In this document: positions 18,649 through 28,659 of the stretch, one piece after another | Numbering within the stretch: the stretch's first letter is position 1 | How the letters are laid out: the number at the start of each line of letters is the position of its first letter | Assembly (NCBI GenBank): GCA_029448655.1 | Contig: JACCLO010000002.1 | Coordinates: 2,976,001-3,040,000 of the forward strand | Source of the DNA: Wolfiporia cocos | Lineage: Eukaryota; Basidiomycota; Agaricomycetes; Polyporales; Phaeolaceae | Length of the DNA stretch: 64,000 nucleotides | Direction of reading: 5' to 3' | Position numbers and translations under genes: made by a program | The notes under the pieces: model-generated | The model's input: only the letters and a program-made list of their open reading frames with translations | What the model was told of the DNA's origin: nothing | Databases searched by the model: none

Positions 18649-21186
18649 CTATGTAGTTGTGGTGCGAGTCCGCTTTTCTGCCACGTCCTTGCTCTTCTTT
18701 CCGACCACGGTGACCCCTTTCCCGCTCTTCACAATACTCTTTAGCGCGGCTTCTTTCTGCTTCTTGACGTCGCCGATCCGCTTGGATTTTGCGAACTTGT
18801 CCACGCTCTTCTCCAGCACATCGCGCGCCTTCTTCTTCGCCTTCTTCTGCTTGTTGTGCAGGGCACGCTTCTCGGCGGGTGTAAGTTCACTACGCGCACG
18901 GAGATCCACCTGTGAGGGTGGCGCGAACACTTCTTCCGGTGCAAGCATGGATGATGTGGACATCGTGGTGGGTAGCGCAGACTCCATTGATGCAGCTGCG
19001 ACATTCGAGACTGTAGAAATCGTAGCCTTGGGCTGGAGCAAGTTTTATGAGCATCTTTATGGAGCGCCATAGAGGGATAACTTACCGCTTTCGGGGTGAA
19101 GTGCGCGTTGCACAAAGCATCAAGCTTGCCGCAGATCGACTCCCAGAGCTTCTCGATCTCCTCATGCTCCTTCCTGAGCTTTCCATCCCTATCCTCTCCT
19201 GCGACGCCTCCCGTCTGCGCTGCAACAAACTCATCCTCATAAATCTCAGCAAGCGACTGTTTGGATTTAGTATCGTTGAGCTCGAAAAACCGAGATGGCA
19301 GGAACGGCTTGTCGTCCACCGGTCGCTTCCGTATGACGTCGTCATACTCCCCTTCCAAGATACGCGCCTTGATCCGCTCCTCGAGACTCTGGACAGTCTC
19401 TTCGGTGATTACGGGCACGGTCTTCATGATCCGCTCATACTCAAGGTCTTCCTCCAGCAGCGAGTTCTGCGGCCGTGAACGGGAAGTGGCTTCTCCCATG
19501 AGCGTCCAATTCTTCTTCGCCACATTATCGGCTTCCAATACTGCGATCTCTTCTTGAAGGGCTGCCATACGTTTCTCGTGCGCTGAAACGTCTGTTCATG
19601 AAGCTGGCATGAGTTGATGAGGATAAGTAAATATACTGCAGACTGACCTGGTCGCTCTTCTTCCTCGTCGGCAAAGAGGTCGTCCTTGAACCGCTCCATA
19701 GTCTCGAGCCCATTCTCCTCGTCAGAGATCTCCTCGCTAACATCAACGTCATCTGAGCTCCCGTATTCGGCTTCTTCGTCGCTGTCTTTAGCGGACTCGC
19801 CGGACAGACGCTCAATACCCTCGCTGCCCTCGTCGTCTTCGTCATCAACCTCTTTCTCCCCATCCTCCTCATCGTCATCATCGCCATCATCAACGTCGAG
19901 CGCTTTCATCATCGATGTTGGCAAATTCTTCCCCTTCGGCTTGATTTTCTTCACGCGCACCTCCTCGTGGAAGCGCACCTTTCCGGTAGGAGCAGCAGCA
20001 ACCTCGTTGATACGGGCCTTGCCCTTGCCCTTCGCTGTTGCAGAACGGGCAGGCGAGTCGAAAAAGTCCTTGTAGAACAATTCTACAACCATGTCAATAC
20101 AGAGATTACGATTACTATGCGTCCAAGTGTATGACATACCTTGCTCTCCGTCGTCCTCGCCAAGGGTCGCGTCGTCGCCATCAACTGGAGCGAACATATC
20201 CACTAGCTCCTCATTCTCATCATCTTCGTCGCTGCCATCTCCACCCAAGCGGCCCCTGGAAACGGCTCTTGCCTCTGCAGCTTCCGTCTCCGCATTGAAT
20301 GCAGCAAGGTCAAAGAAACCATCGTCAAGTTCAGGGTGACCACCCCTAGCTTTTCCTTTGGCTTTCCTTTTGCTGCTCGAGGATATTGAAGGCTTGTCGA
20401 GGTCGAAAGTCTCGTCCTCTTCCTCGTCCTCTTCCTCCGAGGGATCTCGTAGCTCTTCCACGCCCTCCCCAAGGTCCTCCTCCCTGCCCTCTTCTTCCTC
20501 GTCCTCGTCCTCGTCCTCGTCGTCCCCCTCTTCCTCTTCCCCTTCCCCGTCTTCGTCCTCGTCTTCTTCTTCACTGTCCCCATCCTCCCCGTCGCTGTCC
20601 ATCTCTAGGCCTTCCAGGCCTTGCAAGTCGACCTCTTCACCATCGATAACAACTTTTCGCTTCTTCTTTCCCATATCCTCCTCCTCATTCTCACTATCGT
20701 CGAGGCTCTCGCCAATATCATCCAGCGCGTGCCTGAGGATCCCGCAGACATTTTTCGCTCTGAGCTCCAGCTGCGCCCAGAGCTGGTCTTCGTTCATGCC
20801 ATCAGTATAAAGCTCCGTGAGCGGCGTTTCCTGTAATGTCGGTCCTTTATATATAGGAGGATCGCGCTTGCGCTTGTTGCCCTTCGCGGTCTGGGAGCGT
20901 GTCTGGGGAGCAAAAGAGGGAGAGATGGACGCGAGGAAGTCATTAATTGGACCGCGCGCCTGTGCCTCGGTCTTCAATGCTTCATGATAAACGCGCTGTC
21001 AGTAGAAATAGCGTGAAATAGTCAAGGAGTGGGCGCACCAAGGTCATACACAAACTTGGTGGCAGTCAGTGCAGCATCCTGGATCTCGCTGCTTCCGGTC
21101 GCAAACGATTCCGGCTTCTCGTTAACGAGAATAGCAAGCTTCTCCAGCTCCTCAGGTAGCTCGATGTCCTCTGTAGGAGCGGCCAT
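18649..21186 (-). CDS. MPP10: MPP10, U3 snoRNP / SSU processome protein
   Basis: Nucleolar component of the U3 snoRNP needed for early pre-18S rRNA cleavages; works with Imp3 and Imp4. Starts MAAPTEDIELPEELEKLAIL at 21186 and splices into KTEAQARGPINDFLASISPS. The middle is an extreme Asp/Glu run (about 20370-20600) followed by further acidic blocks. Family motifs follow: VVELFYKDFFDSPA, KVRFHEEVRVKKIKPKGKN, NWTLMGEATSRSRPQNSLLE, LEYERIMKTVPVITEET, KPFLPSRFFELNDTKSKQSL and YEDEFVAAQTGG. The C-terminus is basic (ELTPAEKRALHNKQKKAKKK) and ends RTRTTT then TAG at 18649-18651. About 770 aa with five or so introns, normal for the family. Confidence 0.92.
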
Positions 21187-22018
21187 TGCAGCAGTAGTCC
21201 AAGTCGCGAGAGAGGAGAATCACGGGTTACCGCGCCTGTGGCTGTAGAGTCAAAATTTGGTGCCAATTCGGGAAAAGCGATTGCTCGTGTTTACCAAAGC
21301 CACTTTGCGAGCGGCAGTCAACATGATATTCTGAGATTCGATCTGGTCGATCTCGTCTCCAATCTACCACTAGCATCGCTTATTCCTGCGCGCCACCTTT
21401 CGAGCTCAACCAAGCTGGCCAGAGTCCAGAGCACCAAGGCTGTGCACTGCATAAGCCCCGAGCATCAAAGATGCGGGTTGCAACATGAATACAATTGTCT
21501 CCAAGTGTTGCTGCTCCATATATCGGTCTAGACCGGCACCCATCGTCTGCCGCCATGACCGCTACGGGAGCTGGCTACAATCCCCGGCCTTTGCTCCGGG
21601 CTTTACGCGCAATTATGAGGGCTTCCTTGGCAAAATTGTGCATGTTGCTATACCCGGAACAAAGAGATCGCAACGCTCTCTGCTCACCTCGCAACCATCC
21701 ATTGCTGGCTGTGAGCCGCCTTGTCCTCGCTCCTGCTATGAGGTCTTTTTTGTTTTCTGTCTCGAACACCACATAACGTGGATATGTAAAAGCGAGGGTA
21801 TCCAGCTGCATGATGCTATATAATCTTGCTACGTCGATTCGGATTGCCCAGCCCGCTGCTAGCCTTGAACCGTTCTCTTCCTTGTGCTCTGGGAGCCGTA
21901 CGCCAGGAGCAACGTCCTTGTTACGACAAAGAACTACAGTCTATCTTTTAAACATTCCTTTACCAGCTGGTCTCCCTGGTCTTCTCGAACACGTTCTTGA
22001 AACTACCATTCAAACGCA
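21187..22018. other. divergent intergenic region
   Basis: Shared upstream region of MPP10 (minus) and the tetraspan gene (plus), about 0.83 kb. Short overlapping frames on both strands without motifs; no repeat or RNA gene seen. Confidence 0.5.
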
Positions 22019-22927
22019 ATGATTGCCGGTCTTTCTCGAGCTATCAACACCCTGCTCGCGCCACTGCTAGCGCTTACTGCATTTTTGCTACTGCTCTTTG
22101 CGTATCTCGCTCCAACACTGATGCTGTCAACGCAAGTTGCATTGCTGACGGTCTCGCCCTCAACCGCCTTGACCTCATCCAACTCAACTAAATCAGTGGA
22201 TGGCCCTAGCGTCTTCCTTGGTGCACTCGGTACGCCAATAAGACCTTTTTACCAGCTTGACACTTATGCAGGATGATAGGCTCATGTTCGCGTCCGAATG
22301 CTGAGACCACGGTGACTTGCACCGCACCCACAGTGTCACCCATTTACAGTATGCCTTACTCTCGATACCCGTAATCTAGAATCTAATGTAGCATGCTAGA
22401 CCTGAGCGTTCTACCGTCAAGCGTGCCCGATCTGTTAAACGCACCCACGGCGACGACGCCCGCATTCATTGCCTTGTCGCTTGCTCTCACCGTGCTCTTC
22501 CTCTTCATGTACACATTCACCGCCCACCGAGCGACCCTGGGACGGGCTGGCGTACCATTCGAGCGTCCAGGTGTGCAACGCGCGACAGCATGGATTGGTC
22601 TGCTCGGGTTCTTGATCGGTGAGTAACGCATAATTGCAGCTACGGCGCCACTGACTTGCAGCGCACAGGCATCACGTCCTTCCTCATTCTCTTCATGTGG
22701 TTCACGAAGTCCGTAGACGACTTTAACGAGGATATTGTAAAACTTGGCAGTGGCGCCCCCAGCCTCATCGCCGCCACGAGCAATGGCTTTGTCAGTGAGT
22801 CTGTCGCTGTGCGGTTTGGTCCCGTATGTCTGACTTGAGCCTAGTGGTATGGGTCGGGTATGCGTTCTACGCCGTACCACTGGTCAGCTCCCTGGCGAAG
22901 CTTCACGTTGTTAGCGGCAAGGCTTGA
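22019..22927 (+). CDS. SUR7/PalI-like four-TM membrane protein
   Basis: Predicted plasma-membrane tetraspan of the fungal SUR7/PalI (Rim9) group, which act in eisosomes or ambient-pH sensing. Starts MIAGLSRAINTLLAPLLALT at 22019. TM1 (LLALTAFLLLLFAYLAPTL) is followed by an extracellular loop with GSCSRPNAETTVTCTAPT, where the two Cys fit the loop cysteines of the family. TM2 is FIALSLALTVLFLFMYTFTA, TM3 is WIGLLGFLIGITSFLILF, TM4 is MVWVGYAFYAVPLVSSLA; it ends KLHVVSGKA then TGA at 22925-22927. Four introns are needed; all can use GT-AG. About 215 aa. The family call rests on topology and loop, not on a strong motif. Confidence 0.68.
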
Positions 22928-23354
22928 TTTGTGGACACATTTTGCTCAACTCTCCACTGGCGGACTTATCTAGAGCTCGACTTGTCCCGATGACCTCTAC
23001 GATGTACGAGGGCGCTGTATAATTGACCCCGGGTGGTCTGTGTAATGCTTACAATGTAGCTCTAATGTAGGCATGTTCAGTATGTGACTCTCTAATGCAG
23101 ATGTAGTATACCTCCTCCAGATCTTGATAGGACAGACGCATCTACCTACTCAGGTTTGATCATTCTGATTGATGATCCTGCGCTGGCTCGCATTCTGCAT
23201 CAGCTCGCACTAGCCGAAAGCCGGGGAGTAACCGAGGCATCAAGGCATGAGGGAAAGTCTCGAAACACAGGGCACCCCAGGAAATGATGTGCATCATGCA
23301 AGTGAGTAGATGCATGACAGCAGCTACATACAAATATACACGGGGAGAACATAA
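22928..23354. other. intergenic, convergent
   Basis: Between the tetraspan gene and the RPS3 3' end. Nothing recognisable. Confidence 0.55.
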
Positions 23355-24301
23355 CTAGAACGCAGCATCCTGCTCGAAAGGCTGCTGCGCGTACGCATCC
23401 TGAGCCTGGTACACGGGCTCCTCCGCGGCAGGCGCTGGCGGCGCGATGATGGCCGGCTCGCGCTGCTCCGAGGTGGGCTCAGCAACGATCTTGTCGAGTG
23501 GTGGCTCGAGAATCGTCACGGAGTCGGGCAGAGGCTTGCGGGGACCGAGCTGACCTTCGGGGTCCCAGCCCTTCATGCTATTGTAACACAGGTTAGTCCA
23601 TAATCCACCACCACAGAACATAATACGCACATTTTGACCTTAATACCAAGCACACCCTGCCTGAGCATGACGTGCCTGACGGCGTAGTCAACGAATTCGA
23701 TTGCGGGCTGACCGGAGTGGATCATGAAGCCGTCGGTGAACTTCATCGACTTGGCACGGGCAGCGCGGAGCTTGCCAGAGACGACAACCTCGCAACCCTT
23801 CGCGCCAGACTCCATGACGAAGCGGAGCACACCGTAACAAGCCCTATGCGCTAAAATCAGTTCCGCCCATTCACAAACTGGAGCCGCAATCCTAACCTCC
23901 GGACGGCAAGACCACCGAGGAGCTTGTACCGCAAGCTCTCGCACTGAGCGATGGCAGACAGGCCACGGTACTGAACCTTCTCGGCGAAGAGCTCAAGGGA
24001 GTTCTCGGGGAACTTGAAACGCTTCTGCACAAGGGCAGTAAGCTCACGGATGCGGCGACCCTTCTCGCCCAGAACCTCCTGGGTGTGGGTCGCACGGATG
24101 ATGATCTTTTCACCAACAAATTCAGCGATTAATGGCCAATTCCAGCTGGCGGAACCATACCTCCGTGCGCGCGTGGGTCACACGGACATCACATCCAGAG
24201 TAACCCTCCTCAGACAGCTCGCGGGTGAAGAAGTCGTTGAGCTCCGCGCGGAAGACACCGTCAGCGACGAACTTGCGCTTCTTGCTGATCTGAGCAGACA
24301 T
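23355..24301 (-). CDS. RPS3: 40S ribosomal protein uS3
   Basis: Small-subunit ribosomal protein at the mRNA entry channel. Starts [20 protein letters not shown] at 24301. The KH domain follows: [40 protein letters not shown], then [60 protein letters not shown] and [10 protein letters not shown]. The fungal C-terminal extension is Pro/Ala/Glu-rich and ends QPFEQDAAF then a stop at 23355. Introns split it after ARTEV, LAVRR and IKVK; all GT-AG. About 255 aa, as expected. Lies head-to-head with a small plus-strand gene. Confidence 0.95.
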
Positions 24302-24830
24302 TATGGCGGAGGGCTGTAAAGACACGAATCAGCCTCGTCTGTCTGGCGTCATCCGTAGCGAGCCATGTCCATCCAGCCGGTTCCGCACAGAAAATTTCCA
24401 CGAATCGCAGCATGGAGGACCCAAAGTACGTTCCCGAGCATAGAACACGAACCTGGGGGAAGGAGGGGGTCGAGAGTCTTGACGACGGCTTGCTGCGTTG
24501 AGACTTTACTCGCTGTCCGAGATAGCGGAAGCGACGTGTGTGACACCGTGACACACTGTGACATCCCGCCGCCAATCGCCGCCACAATGAGCGCTCGTGC
24601 CGTGAGCGCGTGGCTACCTGCAATCGCGTTTGCCCACGTGTGGCGCCCACAATGCACAATAGGCTACGAGATGGATTCGCGCTCCCTTGTCAAACTTGCT
24701 GCCAACGCCCACTTCTGGTCCATCCTCGGGGTCACAGCGGCCATCCTCTGGGACATGCTTGTTCTCCGTCTGTGCTAGGCGAATTCTCCACATCGCACTT
24801 CGCACTTCTGCCCTGTGGCCAGCACCATCG
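24302..24830. promoter_or_regulatory. RPS3 upstream region
   Basis: Divergent region between RPS3 and the next plus-strand gene. A cluster of GTGACA/TGTGACAC words sits at 24537-24565, including GTGACACCGTGACAC. A small plus-strand frame at 24587-24778 reads MSARAVSAWLPAIAFAHVWR and ends in a hydrophobic segment; I do not accept it as a gene without support. Confidence 0.4.
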
Positions 24831-25416
24831 ATGCCTCATCGCACAAACCCCCCAACGCCCTCCGAGGGTGAATCCGTGACATCGACCTCTGCACCTCTTC
24901 TCTCCACCATGGCCACACTCAACCCGATCTGGCTTGCTAAGAAGTCTATCTGGAATGAGCCGTCCCCATCGTCTTCCCCCGGACTCTCGATATTCTACAC
25001 CGTTCTCACCGCCACAGCTGTGGCGCACGAGCCACAGAATTCCTCCGACGAGCCAGAGCCTCCAGCACCTGTCAACTACGAAGAAAATATCAAGATTGAG
25101 TCCCCTGACGACGCAGCACCCGACAACATTCACTGTGGCGCGCTGGATGATGACGGCGACTTCTCAGATAGTGACAGCTCCCACGACGTCGTGCCGGAGG
25201 CAAGTTACAAACCTTGGGGTCGTTGGGCATGGTCGGCTAGTCATCCGTTGAAAAACATCAAGAGACTACTACCTCTGCGCGGTATGTTGTTATCGTCAAT
25301 TTGGGCGCCATCGTATGCTGATTGTGGCGCGCTATGTAGAGGGTGCCAGGTGCTCTGCGATGCTTAAAAGCTGTGATATCGGGGACCGCTCGATGTTGTA
25401 CATCTGTAAAAAGTAA
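24831..25416 (+). CDS. hypothetical protein, mostly acidic and Ser/Pro-rich
   Basis: Starts MPHRTNPPTPSEGESVTSTS at 24831 (an alternative is the ATG at 24909, MATLNPIWLAKKSIWN). One short hydrophobic segment, SIFYTVLTATAVA, is followed by an acidic region (DDDGDFSDSDSSHD) and a basic/aromatic block WGRWAWSASHPLKNIKRLLP. A GTATGT donor at about 25281 joined to an acceptor at 25339 gives a short tail ending YICKK at the TAA 25414-25416. No domain recognised. It may be the 5' part of the following kinase-like gene, but I could not find a splicing pattern that keeps the frame. Confidence 0.4.
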
Positions 25417-25464
25417 TGAATGAATCCATCGATGCTCGTGACGGGGGCTGATGTCGTTATTTAG

Positions 25465-27888
25465 CTGGTCAACGAACCAACGCTTCTTCTGGAATAGCTT
25501 CTTGGAGGAGGTACGCTGTAATACGTGTGCTCTATCGCGATCATTTGCTGAACAGGCTTCTAGTTCTGGATGTACGATTCGAGGTACCATCTACGCGCCC
25601 TGCAGGGAGATGTCGTTCCCTATCTGATCAAGACCCATTGCGATCGCAAATCGTGCTTGATGGTCATGGAACCCCCACACGATTCGTTCTGGATCGAAGC
25701 ATCTCCTGACATGCCCTACGTCTTGAAGGAACGCGTCGTGGAGGCTTATGCGAAGCTCCACAAACGCGGAGTTCTTCATGGCAATCCTCAAATGCGACAT
25801 ATTCTCATCGGCGGTGACGCCCGGGTCACTATCATCGATTTCCAGGAGAGCCGGTCGAGACGGCCCGTGGACGACATGAGCATGGGGACGACATATAATC
25901 ATGATCTAAATCTGGAGATGCGGCGTGTGAAGTTCATGCTGGACTACGATGGCGCCCGCGAGTACGAGATTGCGAAGCGGAAGAGAGTACAGCTGCGGAT
26001 GGAGCGCAACTCTAAGCTCCGATCCCTGCGTCTTGCCAAGGACAGAGGCGAGTACCTCGGCCCTATCGAGGAGGAAGAAATCCCGGAAGACGAAGACCTC
26101 CTCAACCCAGTCGTCTCTGACGGCGAATGGGAGGAGAACTGGATTGGAGGCATCGAACACGAACCTCGTCGCGTGGTAGTCCCTGGGCAATTACCGGAGC
26201 AGCTCGCTGCTGCAATACAGCAATTCCAAACGATTGTCGAGAAGATGGAAACCGAGCGGCAACCAGTTCTGCAGACTGTGCCAAACGAACCTACTAACCC
26301 TCCCTCGCGCAAGCGCAGAGCACCCTCGCCTGAACCCTACGCCTTTCCCGCGAAGCGCACTCGATATCGTGACAGGGAGTTCAGCTATCCGTATCGAATC
26401 CGGCCCGATGAGCAGTCGCAATTCGTTTTTTACGCAAGCAGGAGCGAAGAGACCGATGAACCCGAGCCCGACCAGACGGAGGTGATGAACGCTGAGCCGG
26501 AGAACCTTCGTGGAGATACCACTACACGCTCGATTTGCGAAGGTTCGGACGAGTTGCCTCCCGCCTCAGACTCATCTGCGAGCGCCCCAAAGCCCATCAA
26601 AGTACGCGACTTCGCCAGCGAGCCGTACGCTGGCCGACGAGGTTTCTACGTGCCCCATCCCCCTACGGAGAATAGGATGAGCGCCGAGCGTATTCGGTAC
26701 ATACAGCAGACGAATCAGCAGCGATGCATCAACTTGGGTCTTGATTACTTCAGCGATGACCATTGGACATGTGTGGCCCCTAGTTTCAAACGTTGCCGAG
26801 AACCAGGATCCTCCGTATCGTTGGGCCATCTCAAACGCAAGAGAGCGTACCTCCTCGAACCGGGACTCAAAGACATGTGGCGGCAAAGGAGACCCCCACC
26901 AGCGGATGAACGCGTTCTTGAGGAACTCGTGGGGCCATATCATCTTGATCTCGCTAACGACGCAGCGCTGCTGACGAAAGATGAAGTCGATGCTCGTGCG
27001 CGTGCTCGTGTCGTCGCTTCTCCCCGTCGACTTCGCAGCAGCGCCAAGAACAGAGCCTCTTCTCCCGAGAGCCCTACATCACGGAAGAGCATCTTACGCG
27101 TGCGCACGCCCAAAAAACCTATTTCCGGGCACGTCAAGGACTGGTTGGATGAAGGTGATCTAACACATTCTCCCAAAATCGGACCCACTCCTATGCCCGT
27201 ACATGCATGGGAGCGGAAGGCGATCCTCGGCGCATATATCCATCCTGATCTCCCTATATGTCGGCCGCCGCCGAACGACGATTCGGACGACGACGACATA
27301 TCCCTGCCTCCCTTGAGGAGCAGCAGTGCCCCACCTAGAAAGGGCGATGCCCCGCTGGGATCAGATGGCCCTTCGACACCTCTCGACTCCGCTGACATCG
27401 AGCGGACAGTGTTCAACCTGGCGTTGGCAACCCTAGGCATGTCCGACGAGCTCCCTAACACATCGTCCTCGGGGACACGTCGCGCCCGCCCTGTCGGACT
27501 TACGCGCACAATCAAGCGCCGCACCAATAAATCCGCTCCATACCCATCACCGGTGCAGAGACAGGGTCAGCATTCGAGGTACGCGCGCGCTTCGTGCCCG
27601 CCCCCACAAGCGCAAGCGATAGACCGTGACGTCGCCGGCGGCATAAGTCGCACAGATTCGGGAGTCCGCTATACCAGAAACCGGAAGATGACGAGAGATT
27701 CGGAGCCCAGGTTACAGCAGGTACCTGCTGCCCCGGAGCTTGACCTCGATGTGTTTGAAAATGCCGTGTACTCGGACGAGCCGGAGGAGTCCACGACTGA
27801 CGCGGAAGAAGAGGCCGGTTCTGCTTACAGACCACGAGAAGGTATTCTTGCAACTATCCTGTCCTGGTGTCGATGGTACTCTGGGTAA
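25465..27888 (+). CDS. degenerate protein-kinase-like protein with long disordered tail
   Basis: The exon 25465-25510 reads WSTNQRFFWNSFLEE and joins through a GTACGC...TTCTAG intron to FWMYDSRYHLRALQGDVVPY. This is a kinase C-lobe in the style of the fungal-specific kinases: CLMVMEPP, ERVVEAYAKLHKRGVLHGNP (catalytic loop), HILIGGDARVTIIDFQES (DFG position). The catalytic Asp is Asn (codon 25783-25785) and DFG reads DFQ, so it is probably a pseudokinase. The N-lobe with the ATP-binding lysine was not found; the 5' end is unresolved. The remaining 600 residues are basic, Pro/Ser-rich and disordered, with KRRAPSPEP and other nuclear-localisation-like runs, and a conserved-looking block LGLDYFSDDHWTCVAPSFKR. 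Ends WCRWYSG then TAA at 27886-27888. Confidence 0.65.
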
Positions 27889-28659
27889 GGGAAAGAACTG
27901 GACAGTTACAATTTTCATCAATACCCTGGAATGAGGAGGGCTGTACTTTTAATTTGCCAAGATGTATAATTGCTTTGATCTGTGTCCTGCGCTTGTAATA
28001 AAGGCTTTCAATCTGTCAGTTACGAGGCTACTCTGTGGTCATGCGGTGGCGCAGGCCGTCATCGTAGCCATGTCATCGTGTGCGGAGGCGATCGCCTCTC
28101 TCCAATCCCATGATGCCCATGTGCACGTGGACAGATGCATCCTCAGATTTGTATATCCTCTTCGCGCTGACTCGTTCTGCGCATTGTAACAGGCTCCAAG
28201 GCTAGAGTTTTGTTACAGCGCGGACTCGGTCTGTAAAAATGATAGCTCTGCGGACGAGGGCAATTATTTGATGCGGCAGGGCAAAGGCGGCAAGCTGAAT
28301 CCGCGCCATGCGTCTCACGAGGTTCGCCAAGCCCGCCCGCCCCGCGCGGATCGTACTACCCCACTGCGTGCGGCTCGGGCTTCCCAGCAGTGTCTGCACC
28401 GCATCCAACTGCGCCGCATCCAACCACGGCACCGACAATGCCCACAGGAGACCACTCGAGAAGCTCGGGAGGATTCCGCTCCGGAACTTGAATGAACACC
28501 GCCTCTTGCATCTGCTACTGATCGTTTACCTCGCAGTGAAACCACTATCTCCTGTCCACCGCTTAATCTGGGCCTGATCGTAACCGCAAGGATAAGAGTC
28601 TCCGCTCAGCCTTTGCCTTTCTGTCTCTTCCTCCCTTTTCGTTCGTTCACGACCCGACC
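27889..28659. other. intergenic with permease promoter
   Basis: About 0.77 kb. No coding signal accepted. The 100 bp before the permease ATG is C/T-rich on the plus strand (CCTTTCTGTCTCTTCCTCCC), typical of the core promoter and transcript leader in these fungi. Confidence 0.5.

Noticed and set aside
20358..20810. Long Ser-rich plus-strand frame
   Set aside because: It is the antisense shadow of the MPP10 acidic GAx/GAy tract, where the complement of Glu/Asp codons reads as Ser/Leu/Pro.
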